Of a stretch of DNA of 64,000 nucleotides, positions 45,157 through 53,939 are shown in pieces. Under the pieces are notes generated by a model, which was not told the DNA's origin, ran no database searches, and worked only from the letters and a program-made list of their open reading frames with translations. A program made the position numbers and the translations under genes. This DNA is from Streptomyces sp. 135 (lineage in GTDB: Bacteria; Actinomycetota; Actinomycetes; Streptomycetales; Streptomycetaceae): NCBI RefSeq assembly GCF_020026305.1, contig NZ_CP075691.1, positions 620,001 through 684,000 of the forward strand, in the 5' to 3' direction. How positions within the stretch are numbered: the first letter of the stretch is position 1; each line of letters opens with the position of its first letter.

Positions 45157-48100
45157 GTGGCCTTCCCTCTCGACATCCGCACGGAGTTCCACCTGGCTGG
45201 CGCCTGGACCGATGTCAGCCCTGATGTCTATGTCCGGGACCAGAAGGTGATCTCCCGTGGGCGTCGGGACCAGGGCGCGACCACGGACCCCTCCTCTCTC
45301 TCCCTGACCCTGAACAACCGGGGCGGCCGATACTCCCCCAGGAACGCCATGTCCCCGCTGTACGGCCTGATCGGGCGCAACACGCGGGTGAGGGTGTCTG
45401 TGCCCAGTCCGGGGACGCCGTATCTCCAGATGGAGCCTGACAGCGGGCAACACGTCACCACTCCTGACGGTCCGGCCCTGGATGTCTCGGCTGCTCTGGA
45501 CGTCCGGGCGGAGATTGCCCCCAACTGGTACGGGCCGCAGAACCAGACACTGATCGGCAAGTGGGACGCTGCGGCTGGTCAGCGGTCATGGCTCTTGCGC
45601 GTGGATCAGGGGCGGCTGTACTTCACGTGGTCCGGCGACGGAAGTCAAGAAGATGCCTGGTTCGCTAGCCGTCCGCTGCCTGTCCTCCCTGAGACTGCGG
45701 CAGTACGAGTGACCTGGGAGGCGGACAACGGGGCCGGCCAGCGGCAGACCCGCTTCTACTGGGCGGAGTCACTGGCTGGGCCCTGGACCGAGTTTGCGTC
45801 ACGGTCTCTGCTGTCCGACGTCCCGACCATCTTCAACGGGACGGCTCCTCTCTCGATCGGCCCCTCTGACCTGAGTTTGAACCCTTCGGCCTACCGGCTC
45901 CCTTTTTCAGGTCGCGGGTACAGGTTCGAGGTTCGGAACGGCGTCACCGGTCCCGTGGTCGCGTCGCCGGACTTCACGGCCCAGGCCGCAGGAGCGACGT
46001 CGTTCACGGACTCCGCTGGGTGTGTGTGGACCCTGTCCGGCGGGGCGGAGATCCGAGAGCGTGAGGACCGATTCCTGGGGGAGATCTCCTCCTGGCCTAT
46101 GGAGTGGGCGCTGGACGGCTCCGACATCTGGACCCCTGTCCAAGCGTCCGGGATCATGCGGCGGTTGGGCCAGGGCCAGAAGCCTTTCGACTCGACCCTC
46201 CGCCGCCGCATCCCGTCGGGTAACCCTGTGGCGTATTGGCCTCTGGAGGACGAAGGCGCGGCCACACGTGCGTACTCCCCCGTTCATGGCGTGGACCCCG
46301 CTGCCCTGACCGGAGTGGAGTTCGCCTCTCTCGACTCGCTGCCCTCCTCCTCTCCTCTTCCCCGCCTTACCGCTGCCGCGTCGCTGTCGGCCAAGATCCC
46401 AGGGACGATGGCTTCCGGCGCCTGGCAGGTGGAGTTCGTCTATGCCGCAGACGACAAACCGCCTGCGGACTATACGGAGTTGATCAGCTTCTCTTCGCCG
46501 AACGGCACAGTCCGCCGCTGGGTCATCGCCCTGAAGAAGGGCACTGCCCGAATCACTGGGTACGGCTCCGGCACCAACACTGTGGCGCTTGCGCATCTGG
46601 GTATTGGGGATGACGTCTTCCATGGGTGGATGCGCTTGCGCTTCTGGGCCCGGGACGAGGGGGACGGCACGGTCCGCTGGCGCATCGACTGGAAGGACGT
46701 AGGCGGAGACGCCGGCGGCTTCACGGATACGTGTGTGGGTGCTGCCGGACGCCTGTCCTTCCTGACCGCGAACTGGGGCGCCGCCATGGAGGGGTGGGGC
46801 ATCGGCCATCTGACCGTTCTGGACACGGCGAATTCCACGCTGATGGACGGATCAGACGATGCCTACCACGGAGAGACTGCGTGGGAGCGTCTCCGCCGAC
46901 TGGCCGACGAAGAGCGACTTCCCCTGTCCCGCATCCCAGGCAGGCTGACGCCGGAGCGCGTGGGGTACCAGCGCCGAGATACCATCCTTAATCTTCTGGA
47001 CGCTGCGGCCCAGGCCGATGGCGGCATGCTCTTGGAGGACCCCCGCCGGGTAGGCCTGATCTACCGGGATCGGTCCAGCCTCTACAGCCAGTACCCAGTC
47101 CTGACGCTGTCCTACACGGCGCCTGGTTTGGGCCCTGATCTCCAGCCCGTGGACGATGACAGCGCTGTCCGCAACGACATCACTGTGACACGTGATGGCG
47201 GTGGTGCCGGTCGCGCGTTCCTGGCAGAGGGCCCCCTGTCCGTCCAGGTACCGCCGCATGGTATCGGTCGGTATGACGAAGCCCTGACCCTTTCGCTGGC
47301 CCACGACACCCAGACCGAGCCGGCAGCGTCCTGGCGTCTCCATCTGGGCACTTTCGATGGTGCGCGCTACCCAACCGTGTCCGTGACTGTCCACAAGCCG
47401 GGGGCAGAGACGCACGTCCCCGCGATCCTGGGTCTGCGAGAAGGGGACCTGATCCGTTTGACGGGCCTTCCCCCGTGGGTCGCGCATGGAGATGTGGACC
47501 TGATCGTGGAGGGCTGGACAGAGACGCTCGACCTGTACCGCTGGACTCTCGTTTTCAACTGTTCCCCTGGTGGCCCCTGGCGTACGGCTCTCGTGAACGT
47601 CGTCACGGAGGACTTTGAGGACCTCAACTACGCGCTTCCGCTGACCAGCGCTGGCGCACTCCCCTGGGTCCGCTCCTCCGCCCAGGCCCACACAGGGACT
47701 TGGTCGCTGAAGTCTGGTGCGATCACGAACAACCAGACGTCTGACGCGGTCCTGACCATCCCAGCGAACGCCACTGAGTTGTCCTTCTGGTACTTCACCA
47801 GCTCCGAAGCCGCCGGCGCTGGCTTCACAGGCGACTACCTGACGGTCCTGGCCGATGGTGTGGAGGTCCTCCGGGCGCAGGGTGCCACTCCGTGGACGCG
47901 CAAGACGCTGGATGTGTCCTCCACGAAGACAGTCACCTTCCGGTACAGGAAGGACAACTCCGCTGCCGCGGGCGCCGATGCTGTCTGGATCGACAACCTG
48001 CGCCTGGTCCTGGGCCAGCAACCGGTGGCGAAGGTCGACACGGATGGCTCTTCCCTGGTCTCCGCTGTCACTGCCACCAGCACGACTCTGACCGTGACCT

Positions 48101-48303
48101 CTGCTGGCCTCCCCTGGACAACCAGCGTGGTGGACATGCCCATCCCGATCGAAGTCGGGGGTGAAGTCATGTCTGTGACCGCAGTCAGCGGGACGACGTC
48201 ACCGCAGGCCTTCACCGTCGTGCGCTCCGTGAACGGAGTCACTAAGCCCCATCAGGCGGGGGCCTCAATTCGCCTGGCATTCCCCGCTGTCGTACCCCTG
48301 TAG
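45157..48303 (+). CDS. Large minor tail protein (distal tail/baseplate) with LamG-like region
   Basis: The 1048-residue protein follows the tape measure. The N-terminal DVYVRDQKVISRGRRDQGA and SLSLTLNNRGGRYSP are typical of actinophage distal-tail proteins. Residues about 350-570 look like a concanavalin/LamG fold (NPVAYWPLEDEGAATRAY...WRIDWKDVGGD). The C-terminal region has further beta-rich modules. A separate small Dit protein is missing, so this may combine Dit-like and Tal-like functions. AAAGGAGGGGGCC supports GTG 45157. Confidence 0.85.
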   Translation: MAFPLDIRTEFHLAGAWTDVSPDVYVRDQKVISRGRRDQGATTDPSSLSLTLNNRGGRYSPRNAMSPLYGLIGRNTRVRVSVPSPGTPYLQMEPDSGQHVTTPDGPALDVSAALDVRAEIAPNWYGPQNQTLIGKWDAAAGQRSWLLRVDQGRLYFTWSGDGSQEDAWFASRPLPVLPETAAVRVTWEADNGAGQRQTRFYWAESLAGPWTEFASRSLLSDVPTIFNGTAPLSIGPSDLSLNPSAYRLPFSGRGYRFEVRNGVTGPVVASPDFTAQAAGATSFTDSAGCVWTLSGGAEIREREDRFLGEISSWPMEWALDGSDIWTPVQASGIMRRLGQGQKPFDSTLRRRIPSGNPVAYWPLEDEGAATRAYSPVHGVDPAALTGVEFASLDSLPSSSPLPRLTAAASLSAKIPGTMASGAWQVEFVYAADDKPPADYTELISFSSPNGTVRRWVIALKKGTARITGYGSGTNTVALAHLGIGDDVFHGWMRLRFWARDEGDGTVRWRIDWKDVGGDAGGFTDTCVGAAGRLSFLTANWGAAMEGWGIGHLTVLDTANSTLMDGSDDAYHGETAWERLRRLADEERLPLSRIPGRLTPERVGYQRRDTILNLLDAAAQADGGMLLEDPRRVGLIYRDRSSLYSQYPVLTLSYTAPGLGPDLQPVDDDSAVRNDITVTRDGGGAGRAFLAEGPLSVQVPPHGIGRYDEALTLSLAHDTQTEPAASWRLHLGTFDGARYPTVSVTVHKPGAETHVPAILGLREGDLIRLTGLPPWVAHGDVDLIVEGWTETLDLYRWTLVFNCSPGGPWRTALVNVVTEDFEDLNYALPLTSAGALPWVRSSAQAHTGTWSLKSGAITNNQTSDAVLTIPANATELSFWYFTSSEAAGAGFTGDYLTVLADGVEVLRAQGATPWTRKTLDVSSTKTVTFRYRKDNSAAAGADAVWIDNLRLVLGQQPVAKVDTDGSSLVSAVTATSTTLTVTSAGLPWTTSVVDMPIPIEVGGEVMSVTAVSGTTSPQAFTVVRSVNGVTKPHQAGASIRLAFPAVVPL

Positions 48304-48333
48304 GAGGGCCTCCCCTCCGCTAAGGAGGCCCCC

Positions 48334-49959
48334 TTGACGACACCCGTTCCCTCATGGCTCCCCGGTATGGACATCACTGCCGGCCGCCTGGAGTCGATGA
48401 ACCAGCGCGCCTGGGTCATGGTCACCAACTACGGTGCTGACTCCTCTGGCACGGTCGACGCGGCTCCCGCTATTCAGCTCGCGCTGAATGATGCCAGAGA
48501 CAGGGGCGGAGCGTGGGTCCTGATACCTCCGGGTGTCTACCTGACTGCGTCCACAATCCGCATCTACGGAAACACTCGTCTGACGCTGATGGCGGGCGCT
48601 GAACTTCGGCGCAACCACGGCGGAACGATGCTGCTGAACGGTGACTCGGGACAGAACTTCCCTGGCTACACGGGCCACTCGAACATCATCGTGGAGGGTG
48701 GCCTCTGGAACATGCGCGGCACCACCGCAGGCATGACGTCGTCGGCCATGTGTATGTCCTTCGGCCACTGCCAGGACATCGTCATCCGGGATCTGGAGAT
48801 CCGGGACGTCCCCGGTTTTCACGCAGTGGAGCTGAACTCTACGAACCACGCGCTGATTTCCAACTGTCGATTCCGGGGGTACAAGGACCCGGGAGGCCGT
48901 GACTTTTCGGAGGCGGTCCAGCTCGACCTGGCGAAGTCCTCAGGCGTTTTCGGAGGCTTCGGACCGTACGACAACACGGAGACGAAGGACGTCACGATCA
49001 GCGCGTGTCATTTCGGGGACTCCGGCACGGCCGGGACCACGGCGTGGCCGCGCGGTATCGGCTCCCACTCCGCGACGATCACGAAGTGGCACCGCCGCAT
49101 CAGGATCTCCGACTGCTCCTTCGAGAACCTGACCCAGTTCGCGATCAGCGCCTACAACTGGGAAGACGTCACGATCTCGTCCAACACGTTCGTCTCCTGT
49201 GGCTCTGGCGTGCGCCTGCGGACCGTGATCGTGGGGGACCTGGAGGACACCAAGCTCCCGGACGGCACCCAGACCAACGCCAGCCAGGTCATGCGGAACA
49301 TCACGGTGACGGGCAACAGCTTCCGCGGCGGCGGTGGTTACGACAACGCGATCGTGGCTCAGGGCGAGACATCCGGCACTGTCTTGAACCTCACTGTTGT
49401 CGGCAACACCATCGACGGCACGTCAGGTGGTCAGGCAGGCATCCGGATGCGATACGTGTCCCGTGCCACGCTGGGAAACAACGTGATCGCGAACGTGGCA
49501 GGTACCGGGATCAGCACCGAGAACATGAACAACATGACGTTGACCGGTAACACGGTCTGGTGGCCCGGCGGTCGAGGCATCACATGCGTGGACTCCGACA
49601 ACTCCAGCATCGTGGGCAACCAGGTCCGCGACGCCTGGAACGAAGGGATCCTGCTTCAGACGTCGTCGTACATCCACGTCCGGGACAACTTCGTGAAGGG
49701 TGCCAGCCGTGCCACGAACGGTGGTTTCAGCGGCATCCGCGCCTCTGACGGCCAGAACGCCCTGACGTTCACGGGCAACACGGTCCGTCCCAACTCGGAC
49801 AACGCGAACAAGATGAGTTACGGCCTCTCTATCGGCGCCGTGACCAACACCTCCCGCTGGGGCAACGACCTGCGCCAGATTGGCGGCACGAACGTTAACG
49901 GCGGTCTGGTCGATGGCACGACGTCTGGCGGTAGCGCAGTAGCTACGGACATTCAGTAA
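48334..49959 (+). CDS. Tail spike with pectate-lyase-like beta-helix
   Basis: The 541-residue protein has NYGADSSGTVDAAPAIQLAL and ARDRGGAWVLIPPGVYL, the signature of pectate-lyase superfamily spikes. A long right-handed beta-helix follows (GNTVWWPGGRGITCVDSDNS; IVGNQVRDAWNEGILLQ). It should bind or cleave a Streptomyces surface polysaccharide. It begins with TTG at 48334, six bases after AAGGAGG. Catalytic residues cannot be named. Confidence 0.88.
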   Translation: MTTPVPSWLPGMDITAGRLESMNQRAWVMVTNYGADSSGTVDAAPAIQLALNDARDRGGAWVLIPPGVYLTASTIRIYGNTRLTLMAGAELRRNHGGTMLLNGDSGQNFPGYTGHSNIIVEGGLWNMRGTTAGMTSSAMCMSFGHCQDIVIRDLEIRDVPGFHAVELNSTNHALISNCRFRGYKDPGGRDFSEAVQLDLAKSSGVFGGFGPYDNTETKDVTISACHFGDSGTAGTTAWPRGIGSHSATITKWHRRIRISDCSFENLTQFAISAYNWEDVTISSNTFVSCGSGVRLRTVIVGDLEDTKLPDGTQTNASQVMRNITVTGNSFRGGGGYDNAIVAQGETSGTVLNLTVVGNTIDGTSGGQAGIRMRYVSRATLGNNVIANVAGTGISTENMNNMTLTGNTVWWPGGRGITCVDSDNSSIVGNQVRDAWNEGILLQTSSYIHVRDNFVKGASRATNGGFSGIRASDGQNALTFTGNTVRPNSDNANKMSYGLSIGAVTNTSRWGNDLRQIGGTNVNGGLVDGTTSGGSAVATDIQ

Positions 49960-49966
49960 TCCCCCT

Positions 49967-49999
49967 GGCCCCGGGCATGACCGCGCACTGTCCGGGGCC
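49967..49999 (+). terminator. Hairpin terminator between spike and lysis genes
   Basis: GGCCCCGG (49967-49974) pairs perfectly with CCGGGGCC (49992-49999), with a 17-base loop, and GCCCCCTTTCTT follows. It may attenuate late transcription before lysis. Confidence 0.65.
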
Positions 50000-50024
50000 G
50001 CCCCCTTTCTTGGAAGGACCTTTT

Positions 50025-50954
50025 ATGGCTTCCCCCATGTCTCCTGACGATCTCCTGACCCAGCTCCGCAAGTGGGGCGTGAAGTTTGCGGAGTACAAGA
50101 ACTGGCGGACACATAGCCGTGACCGCGCGACCGGCAAGGCCTGGGGTCCGGTCAACGGCTTCATGGTCCACCACACTGGGTCGGACAGCCGCGACCAGCG
50201 TGCCCTCCTACGTGGTGGTGTGGCCGGACTCCCTGGCCCCCTGTCCCACTTCGGCCTGGCCCAGGACGGCACTGTCCACCTGATCGGCTGGGGTCGAGCC
50301 AACCATGCCGGCATGGGTGACCCGGACGTTCTGGCCGCTGTCCGGTCAGAGGATTACGGCGCCTACCCTCCGGCGGACAACCAGGCCACGGTCGACGGTA
50401 ACGACTGCTTCTACGGCGTGGAGATCTGGTACTCCGGCAGTCACGAGATGACGAAGGCCCAGTACACGGCCCTGCGGAAGCTGTCCGCGGCCATCTGCGA
50501 CTTCCACAAGTGGACGGCCAAGAGCGTCATTGGCCACGGTGAGTGGGGCTCCCCCGGCAAGTGGGACCCGGGCATGGCTCCTGGCCGCATGATGGACATG
50601 GCCAAGGTGCGTGCGGACATCGAGGCCACCCTGTCCGGACAGGCGGACAAGCCGGAGGACAAGCCGAAGCCGCCTGCGGACAGGCCGGACAAGATGCTGG
50701 CCGTGTCCGGCTTCCTTCCGGAGCTGCGCCACGGTGACCGCGGCTGGTACGTCGGCTGGCTCCAGCGGAACCTGGCCAGGTTCCTGCCGGCGGTGAAGGT
50801 GACGTCCGTTTACGACGACGCGACCGCAAAGGCCGTTCACGCCTTTTACGCCCAGGAGCTGGACTACAAGACGACGACCGCAGGCAAGGTGTTCGGCGCT
50901 GACGGCTGGCGCCGCGTCCTCTCCATCAAGTCGAAGGCCGACGGGACCGACTGA
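50025..50954 (+). CDS. Endolysin: N-acetylmuramoyl-L-alanine amidase
   Basis: The 309-residue lysin has an amidase_2/PGRP zinc domain. VNGFMVHHTGSDS supplies the first His, and VIGHGEWGSPGKWDPGM the later zinc and catalytic residues. After a Pro/Lys linker (DKPEDKPKPPADRPDK) comes a C-terminal peptidoglycan-binding-like repeat (LRHGDRGWYVGWLQRNLARF). It lacks a signal peptide and needs a holin. TTGGAAGGACC precedes ATG 50025. It overlaps the next gene by one base. Confidence 0.93.
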   Translation: MASPMSPDDLLTQLRKWGVKFAEYKNWRTHSRDRATGKAWGPVNGFMVHHTGSDSRDQRALLRGGVAGLPGPLSHFGLAQDGTVHLIGWGRANHAGMGDPDVLAAVRSEDYGAYPPADNQATVDGNDCFYGVEIWYSGSHEMTKAQYTALRKLSAAICDFHKWTAKSVIGHGEWGSPGKWDPGMAPGRMMDMAKVRADIEATLSGQADKPEDKPKPPADRPDKMLAVSGFLPELRHGDRGWYVGWLQRNLARFLPAVKVTSVYDDATAKAVHAFYAQELDYKTTTAGKVFGADGWRRVLSIKSKADGTD

Positions 50955-51202
50955 TGACTGACCCGGACAGCGAAGACCTGGGCACGGTCACGATCGGTGC
51001 CAGGGAGATCTACGACCAGCTTGTGTCCCTCCGGGACGAAGTCCGGGCGTCCACGCTGAACCACGCGGCGGTCGACACGAAGCTGGTCGACCACGAGACC
51101 CGCATCCGCGCCGTGGAGCGCTGGAAGTACTCCGTCCCCACTGCCCTGGTGACCGCGGTCATCTCGGCAGGGGTGACACTCGCGACGAAGCTAGGAGCCT
51201 GA
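50954..51202 (+). CDS. Lysis-associated membrane protein with coiled coil (XhlA-like)
   Basis: The 82-residue protein has a long helical/coiled-coil part (IYDQLVSLRDEVRASTLN; DTKLVDHETRIRAVERW). One C-terminal transmembrane segment (ALVTAVISAGVTLATKL) follows. This matches small holin-associated proteins next to phage lysins. It overlaps both the lysin stop and the following gene by one base. Confidence 0.75.
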   Translation: MTDPDSEDLGTVTIGAREIYDQLVSLRDEVRASTLNHAAVDTKLVDHETRIRAVERWKYSVPTALVTAVISAGVTLATKLGA

Positions 51203-51357
51203 TGGAGAAGATACGCACCGCCTACGCGTGGGCTCGCGCGCACAAGCGCACTGTCCTGGCCGTGGCCGCCGCTGGCCTGACTGTGGCTGCTGGCTACATC
51301 CCTGGTCTCCCCGTGGACGACATCGTTAACGGCCTGGGCGTCCTTCTGGGCGCCTGA
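51202..51357 (+). CDS. Probable holin (51 residues)
   Basis: A 51-residue frame has a basic N-terminus (MEKIRTAYAWARAHKRT) and one hydrophobic segment (VLAVAAAGLTVAAGYI). A short tail follows. It starts at an ATG overlapping the previous TGA (TGATG) with CTAGGAG before it. Position after the endolysin and one membrane span make it the likeliest holin. It ends four bases before a copy of the early element. Confidence 0.75.
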   Translation: MEKIRTAYAWARAHKRTVLAVAAAGLTVAAGYIPGLPVDDIVNGLGVLLGA

Positions 51358-51360
51358 CGG

Positions 51361-51379
51361 TCTCACGTCCTCTCCGGCC
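51361..51379 (+). promoter_or_regulatory. Dispersed early element, copy 4
   Basis: TCTCACGTCCTCTCCGGCC followed by AGTGATGGCAGCACCAC, 53 bases before the dNMP kinase ATG. It marks the late/early boundary. Confidence 0.7.
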
Positions 51380-51413
51380 AGTGATGGCAGCACCACAGAC
51401 CAGAGGGGACCTC

Positions 51414-51971
51414 ATGGAGAACATCGCGTTGACGGGCCTGTCCCGCGCAGGGAAAGACACTGTCGCGGCCAGGCTCGTGGAGAAGCACGGCTACGTGCGC
51501 GTCGCCTTCGCTGACAAGTTGAAGGAGGCAGCGTTGAAGGCTGACCCGGTCATCCCTTACGACCTTCCGGGGTTCGGCGGACTCAATCACACCAGGCTGT
51601 CCACCCTTGTGGATCACATCGGCTGGGAGTGTGCAAAGGACGGGTACCCGGAGGTCCGCCGCTTCCTCCAGGACTACGGCCAGACGATCCGGGAGCTTGA
51701 CCCGCTGTTCTGGGTCAAGGCAGCATGGCCCCAGGTTCGCGCTGCCCAGGTACAGGGCCGCCCGCTCGTCTTCACTGACGTCCGCTACCAGAACGAAGCG
51801 GACTACCTGACGATGCACGGCTTCGACATCGTCCGCGTGAAACGCCCTGGCCAGACGCCAGGCTCGCATCCCAGTGAGCGGGAGATGCTCGACTACCCGG
51901 CAGACCACGAGATCGTGAACGGTGGCTCCCTGGAGGGCGTGGCCGGGCTCGCTGACTCGCTCGTCGTCTGA
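51414..51971 (+). CDS. Deoxynucleoside monophosphate kinase
   Basis: The 185-residue P-loop kinase has LTGLSRAGKDTVAARL at its start, then VRVAFADKLKEAAL and RPLVFTDVRYQNEADYL. This is the pattern of phage dNMP kinases, which supply dNTP precursors for replication. GAGGGGACCTC precedes ATG 51414, while the longer frame reads through the early element. It ends at a terminator. Confidence 0.88.
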   Translation: MENIALTGLSRAGKDTVAARLVEKHGYVRVAFADKLKEAALKADPVIPYDLPGFGGLNHTRLSTLVDHIGWECAKDGYPEVRRFLQDYGQTIRELDPLFWVKAAWPQVRAAQVQGRPLVFTDVRYQNEADYLTMHGFDIVRVKRPGQTPGSHPSEREMLDYPADHEIVNGGSLEGVAGLADSLVV

Positions 51972-51984
51972 ACCATGGCTGATT

Positions 51985-52009
51985 GGGGCCCCTTCGGGGG
52001 TCCCTTTTT
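51985..52009 (+). terminator. Intrinsic terminator after the dNMP kinase
   Basis: GGGGCCCC pairs with GGGGTCCC around a TTCG loop (one wobble), followed by five T residues. Confidence 0.88.
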
Positions 52010-52087
52010 GCGTTCCAGGCGACTCTCTTGGGGCGGCTACGGTACGGTATTTTGGCCGTCCAGCCGTTGACGATCAAGGGAACCCCC

Positions 52088-52819
52088 ATGCCCCCCGCAT
52101 CGAAGAAGAAGGCCGCGCACGATCTGGTTGACCGTGTCGCTGACCTGTTGAAGGAGGGCGCCACGAAGCGGGCGCAGGAAGAGGCCAGGCGCGCGACTGC
52201 CGCTATTCAAGAGTGCCGACCGCAGGACCAGGAGGCCCTCCACATGGCCCTGGCGGAGGCTCTGGTCACGTCTGGTCCCGCTGCGACTGTGACCCTGCGG
52301 CCCTACACAGACGTGCGGGGTGTGCCAGCCATGGTCACTAGGGGCGTGAACCTGTTTCGTAAGGCTGCTGATCAGGGAATGCGGCCAGCGGATGCGGCTG
52401 TACCCATTGCCGAGCTGGTCGTGGACGCGCGCCTGAAGATGCTGAATAAGTGCGGGTTGCCCGACATTACCGCTGAATCGAAGTTCACGAAGGACATTGC
52501 CCGTGACATGTACGCGGGCGCCCAGGAACACATGCCGGCGGCCGTACACAAATCTCTGGTGAAGGCAGTCCGTAACCGCATGACGGACGTCGTGGTGACA
52601 CGTCTCCGGTCGCTGGACGAGTGGCCCCAGGGCTTCCCTGCGGATGCGATGGAGAGGGCCAGCACGGCATTCCCGGACCTGTCTCCGATGGAGGCCGTTT
52701 ACGCCCTCTATGAGGACTGCGGGATCAGCCTCCCGCGGAAGGGCCGCACGGAGCTGGCGCGCGAGGACGCCCGCGCCAGGGCCGCTCTGGTAGCGAAGGC
52801 GAAGGCCGCAGGCCTGTAG
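52088..52819 (+). CDS. Phage protein of unknown function (243 residues)
   Basis: The protein has a basic N-terminus (PPASKKKAAHDLVDRVADLL), a predominantly helical middle and a C-terminal DLSPMEAVYALYEDCGISLP. I recognise no domain. It is a single-gene unit, with a terminator before and another right after it. Its AT-richer promoter (GGTACGGTATTTTGGCC) lies near 52040. Because it is isolated and has its own promoter, it could be lysogenically expressed or regulatory. That is speculation. Confidence 0.75.
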   Translation: MPPASKKKAAHDLVDRVADLLKEGATKRAQEEARRATAAIQECRPQDQEALHMALAEALVTSGPAATVTLRPYTDVRGVPAMVTRGVNLFRKAADQGMRPADAAVPIAELVVDARLKMLNKCGLPDITAESKFTKDIARDMYAGAQEHMPAAVHKSLVKAVRNRMTDVVVTRLRSLDEWPQGFPADAMERASTAFPDLSPMEAVYALYEDCGISLPRKGRTELAREDARARAALVAKAKAAGL

Positions 52820-52837
52820 CGAGCAGCGCGTAGGACG

Positions 52838-52872
52838 AGGGTCGGCCCGGTCGGGTCGGCCCTTCTCTGTTT
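52838..52872 (+). terminator. Intrinsic terminator after the 243-residue gene
   Basis: An 11-bp stem with two wobble pairs (arms AGGGTCGGCCC and GGGTCGGCCCT) and a four-base loop, followed by TCTCTGTTTT. The 47-bp repeat copy begins 38 bases downstream. Confidence 0.8.
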
Positions 52873-52909
52873 TCAGCGCTGGAGAGGGGGCGGCCCCAGA
52901 AAGCCCTAG

Positions 52910-52956
52910 ATCTCTTATTTTTGTTTCGTCCCACATATAAAAAAGATCTACAACTA
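52910..52956 (+). repeat. 47-bp AT-rich phage repeat, copy 2 (promoter-like)
   Basis: Identical over 47 bases to 30464-30510. After 27 unrelated bases GCCGGGACAGTTCC (52984-52997) recurs at the same spacing, and an early element follows at 53022. The block sits between a terminator and the first gene of the long early operon, the position expected for a main early promoter. Confidence 0.85.
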
Positions 52957-53021
52957 AGGGCTCCCTCTGCCTACACCTCCAATGCCGGGACAGTTCCCCG
53001 CCTTTCGGTTCCCTCGGGGCT

Positions 53022-53040
53022 TCTCACCTCCTCTCCGGTC
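53022..53040 (+). promoter_or_regulatory. Dispersed early element, copy 5
   Basis: TCTCACCTCCTCTCCGGTC followed by AGTAGAGAAGGCAAC, 61 bases before the RecB-like nuclease ATG. Confidence 0.72.
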
Positions 53041-53082
53041 AGTAGAGAAGGCAACTCAGCCTCTCTACCTGGGGGTTTTCCC

Positions 53083-53937
53083 ATGACAGCGATCGACACC
53101 GTGAAGAAGGCAGGTGCGCGGTTCTATTTCCGCGACACTGCGCCGAACGTGACAGTCCCTGGCGTGACCAGCATCATCAGCATGCTTCCGAAACAGGACT
53201 TCCTGGGGCCGTGGCAAGCCGGCATGGCCGCAGATCTGGCCATCGACAGCTTCGACTACCTGCGGGAGATGGCCGCCCGTGACCGCGCTGGCGCCAGGCG
53301 GTATCTGTCCGGCGCTGCTCGCCGCTACACGGAGGCTCGTTCGAAGCTCGGTTCCCGCGCTCACGATGCCTTCGAGCGGCTCATGAACGGTGAGGAGCTG
53401 GATTACGTCCACTCCGACATCGTCAACCACGTGCGGTTCTTCCGGGAGTTCCTGGCCGCCGTGAACCCGGAGCTGGTTCGCGCTGAAGACGTCGCCTGGT
53501 CGTACGAGCACAATTACGCCGGCAGCTTCGATGCGATCCTCCGTGTCTGGGTGGAGGCTGGCGGACCGACTGGCGTCCGCATCACCCCGGACCGATCCGG
53601 CACCCCCATCCTGATCATGGTCGACTACAAGACGTCGAAGAGCACGTACAGCGACGTTGCCCTCCAACTCGCTGCCTACCGCTACGCGGATGTGGTGATC
53701 GACCCGCAGGGCAACGAGGAGCCGATGCCGGAGGTCAACTCCGCCGCGGTCCTGCACATCACGGATGAGGGTTGGTCCTTCAAGGGTGTGCGTGCTGACC
53801 GCCAGGTTTTCAACGCGTTCCTGACGCTGCGGCGGACCTTCGACTGGGTCCGTACGGACTCGAAGGACGTCATCGGGTCGGCCCTGGCGAAGTCCAAGGG
53901 CTCCATGACCACCGGCACGCAGCGACGGGGGAAGTGA
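53083..53937 (+). CDS. RecB/Cas4-like PD-(D/E)XK exonuclease
   Basis: The 284-residue protein shows the PD-(D/E)XK core. The Asp is in YAGSFDAILRVW, and the D-x-K is in MVDYKTSKSTYSD, with a following Gln-containing helix (ALQLAAYRYAD). Such phage nucleases act in recombination or DNA end processing. It is first in the early operon behind the 47-bp repeat. ATG 53083 lies after the early element; the frame upstream is the repeat itself and is not coding. Confidence 0.85.
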   Translation: MTAIDTVKKAGARFYFRDTAPNVTVPGVTSIISMLPKQDFLGPWQAGMAADLAIDSFDYLREMAARDRAGARRYLSGAARRYTEARSKLGSRAHDAFERLMNGEELDYVHSDIVNHVRFFREFLAAVNPELVRAEDVAWSYEHNYAGSFDAILRVWVEAGGPTGVRITPDRSGTPILIMVDYKTSKSTYSDVALQLAAYRYADVVIDPQGNEEPMPEVNSAAVLHITDEGWSFKGVRADRQVFNAFLTLRRTFDWVRTDSKDVIGSALAKSKGSMTTGTQRRGK

Positions 53938-53939
53938 CC

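Noticed and set aside
52088..52819. Calling the 243-residue protein the phage repressor
   Set aside because: No helix-turn-helix or other DNA-binding signature can be identified by eye; only its context is suggestive.
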